IMG/VR virus record: IMGVR_UViG_3300017719_000245
Location: 1-22,231 of that record
Source of the DNA: a virus
Strand: one strand, 5' to 3'
Length of the DNA: 22,231 bases
The translations under genes were made by a program, and so were the position numbers. Below, one piece after another: positions 21,942 to 22,231 of this stretch. Under the pieces are notes generated by a model. It searched no databases. It was not told the DNA's origin and worked only from the letters and a program-made list of their open reading frames with translations. Each line of letters begins with the position of its first letter. The first letter of the stretch is position 1.

Positions 21942-22132
21942 TACATACAGACGCATATCTTTCAAGAACGGACTCTAACAATATTATCAATAATGACAGA
22001 ACTGGTTATGCGGCTGCCAAACTGCGCCGTCAACGTGAAGGTTATATTGCTGGTTTAGAGGTTCGAATAAATAAGCTTGAAGACTGCGTAAACTGTTTGC
22101 AACAAACATTAGAAGAGATTAGAAACAAATGA
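21938..22132 (+). CDS. Small coiled-coil protein with CxxC (64 aa)
   Basis: Unrecognised. The first 24 residues are polar (MIHTDAYLSRTDSNNIINND). Residues 25-62 form one amphipathic helix with hydrophobic a/d positions (LEVRINKLEDCVNCLQQTLEEI), suggesting a short parallel coiled coil. C50 and C53 form a CxxC on the helix, which could crosslink chains or bind metal. It overlaps the giant gene by 4 nt (ATGA) and the next gene by 4 nt (ATGA), so it is almost certainly co-translated with both structural genes. It may be an oligomerisation or chaperone factor for a fibre or whisker; that is a guess from context. Confidence 0.72.
   Translation: MIHTDAYLSRTDSNNIINNDRTGYAAAKLRRQREGYIAGLEVRINKLEDCVNCLQQTLEEIRNK
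22066..22073 (+). promoter_or_regulatory. Weak candidate late promoter box before the last gene (AATAAATA)
   Basis: AATAAATA on the sense strand lies 55 nt before ATG 22129, fitting the relaxed NATAAATA form. It lies within the 64-aa gene, and a chance match is quite possible. Confidence 0.2.
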
Positions 22133-22231
22133 GTGAAAATTTAGATCCAATCGTAACTACAGGAACCTTTGGCACCTGGATTACTCGTACAAACGAAATC
22201 ATAACTGAGTTGCAGACTACAGCTCAGCTAG
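22129..22231 (+). CDS. Virion structural protein, N-terminal fragment (runs off right edge)
   Basis: ATG 22129 overlaps the stop of the 64-aa gene (ATGA), with AGAAGAG about 11 nt upstream. The 34 visible codons give MSENLDPIVTTGTFGTWITR followed by TNEIITELQTTAQL. The 'TFGxWxxRTNEII' segment resembles the opening of tail-fibre-like or baseplate structural proteins in marine myoviruses, where it forms an attachment helix; this is from memory. The remainder lies outside the window, so domain content and length are unknown. Position in the tail operon supports a virion protein. Confidence 0.7.
   Translation, partial: MSENLDPIVTTGTFGTWITRTNEIITELQTTAQL

Noticed and set aside
1-22231. CRISPR arrays, tRNA genes, insertion sequences, integrase or attachment sites
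   Set aside because: Looked for and not seen; genes fill the window with gaps of 62 bp or less, and no repeat-spacer pattern or tRNA-like cloverleaf was noticed by eye.

Overview
The window is a tightly packed block of tail and baseplate genes from a T4-like myovirus. The genes are a distant, marine-type (cyanophage or pelagiphage-like) set rather than a close relative of T4. Evidence is recognisable homologues of gp4, gp48, gp53, gp27, gp5, gp25, gp6, gp7, gp8, gp26 and gp51, a gp19/gp54-type tube protein, a DUF4815-type giant structural protein, and T4-type late promoter boxes (TATAAATA). There are no tRNAs, IS elements, CRISPR arrays or integrase, and no gene-free stretch over 62 bp. The host cannot be read from the sequence.

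Layout: two arms diverge from a 62-bp intergenic region (4104-4165). The left arm (minus strand, 4103 down to 1) encodes the gp4 head-completion nuclease, an 89-aa unknown, an SNase-family nuclease, a conserved 196-aa unknown, a gp54-like tail tube initiator, gp26, a 58-aa gp51-like protein, and the N-terminus of a repeat-rich, tape-measure-like protein that runs off the left edge. The right arm (plus strand, 4166 to 22231) encodes gp48, gp53, gp27, a split gp5 (OB-fold protein, beta-helix spike protein, separate M15-peptidase protein), gp25, gp6, a gp7-C-terminus-like wedge protein, an enlarged gp8, an 1836-aa structural protein, a 64-aa coiled-coil protein and the start of another structural protein. 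Most junctions abut or overlap by 1-8 nt, implying coupled translation.

Together the genes build the tail's distal end: hub and spike (gp27, OB protein, beta-helix, M15 peptidase), wedges (gp6/7/8/25/53), tube cap and initiator (gp48, gp54-like), the tape-measure machinery (gp26, gp51-like, tape measure), and late head completion (gp4).

Most notable observations: (1) gp26 ends with a perfect -1 slippery heptamer (T TTT TTC), with a Shine-Dalgarno-like GAGGG 9 nt upstream. A -1 shift there enters the 58-aa gp51-like frame exactly, directly upstream of the tape-measure-like gene. This is the architecture of the G/GT tail-assembly chaperones of lambda-like phages, which I do not recall being described for T4-type gp26/gp51. 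(2) T4 gp5 is broken into separate genes, with its lysozyme domain absent and an M15 zinc peptidase protein next in line. (3) Two perfect late promoters face each other and predict the same start position. (4) The gp7 equivalent keeps only what looks like the C-terminal module of T4 gp7.
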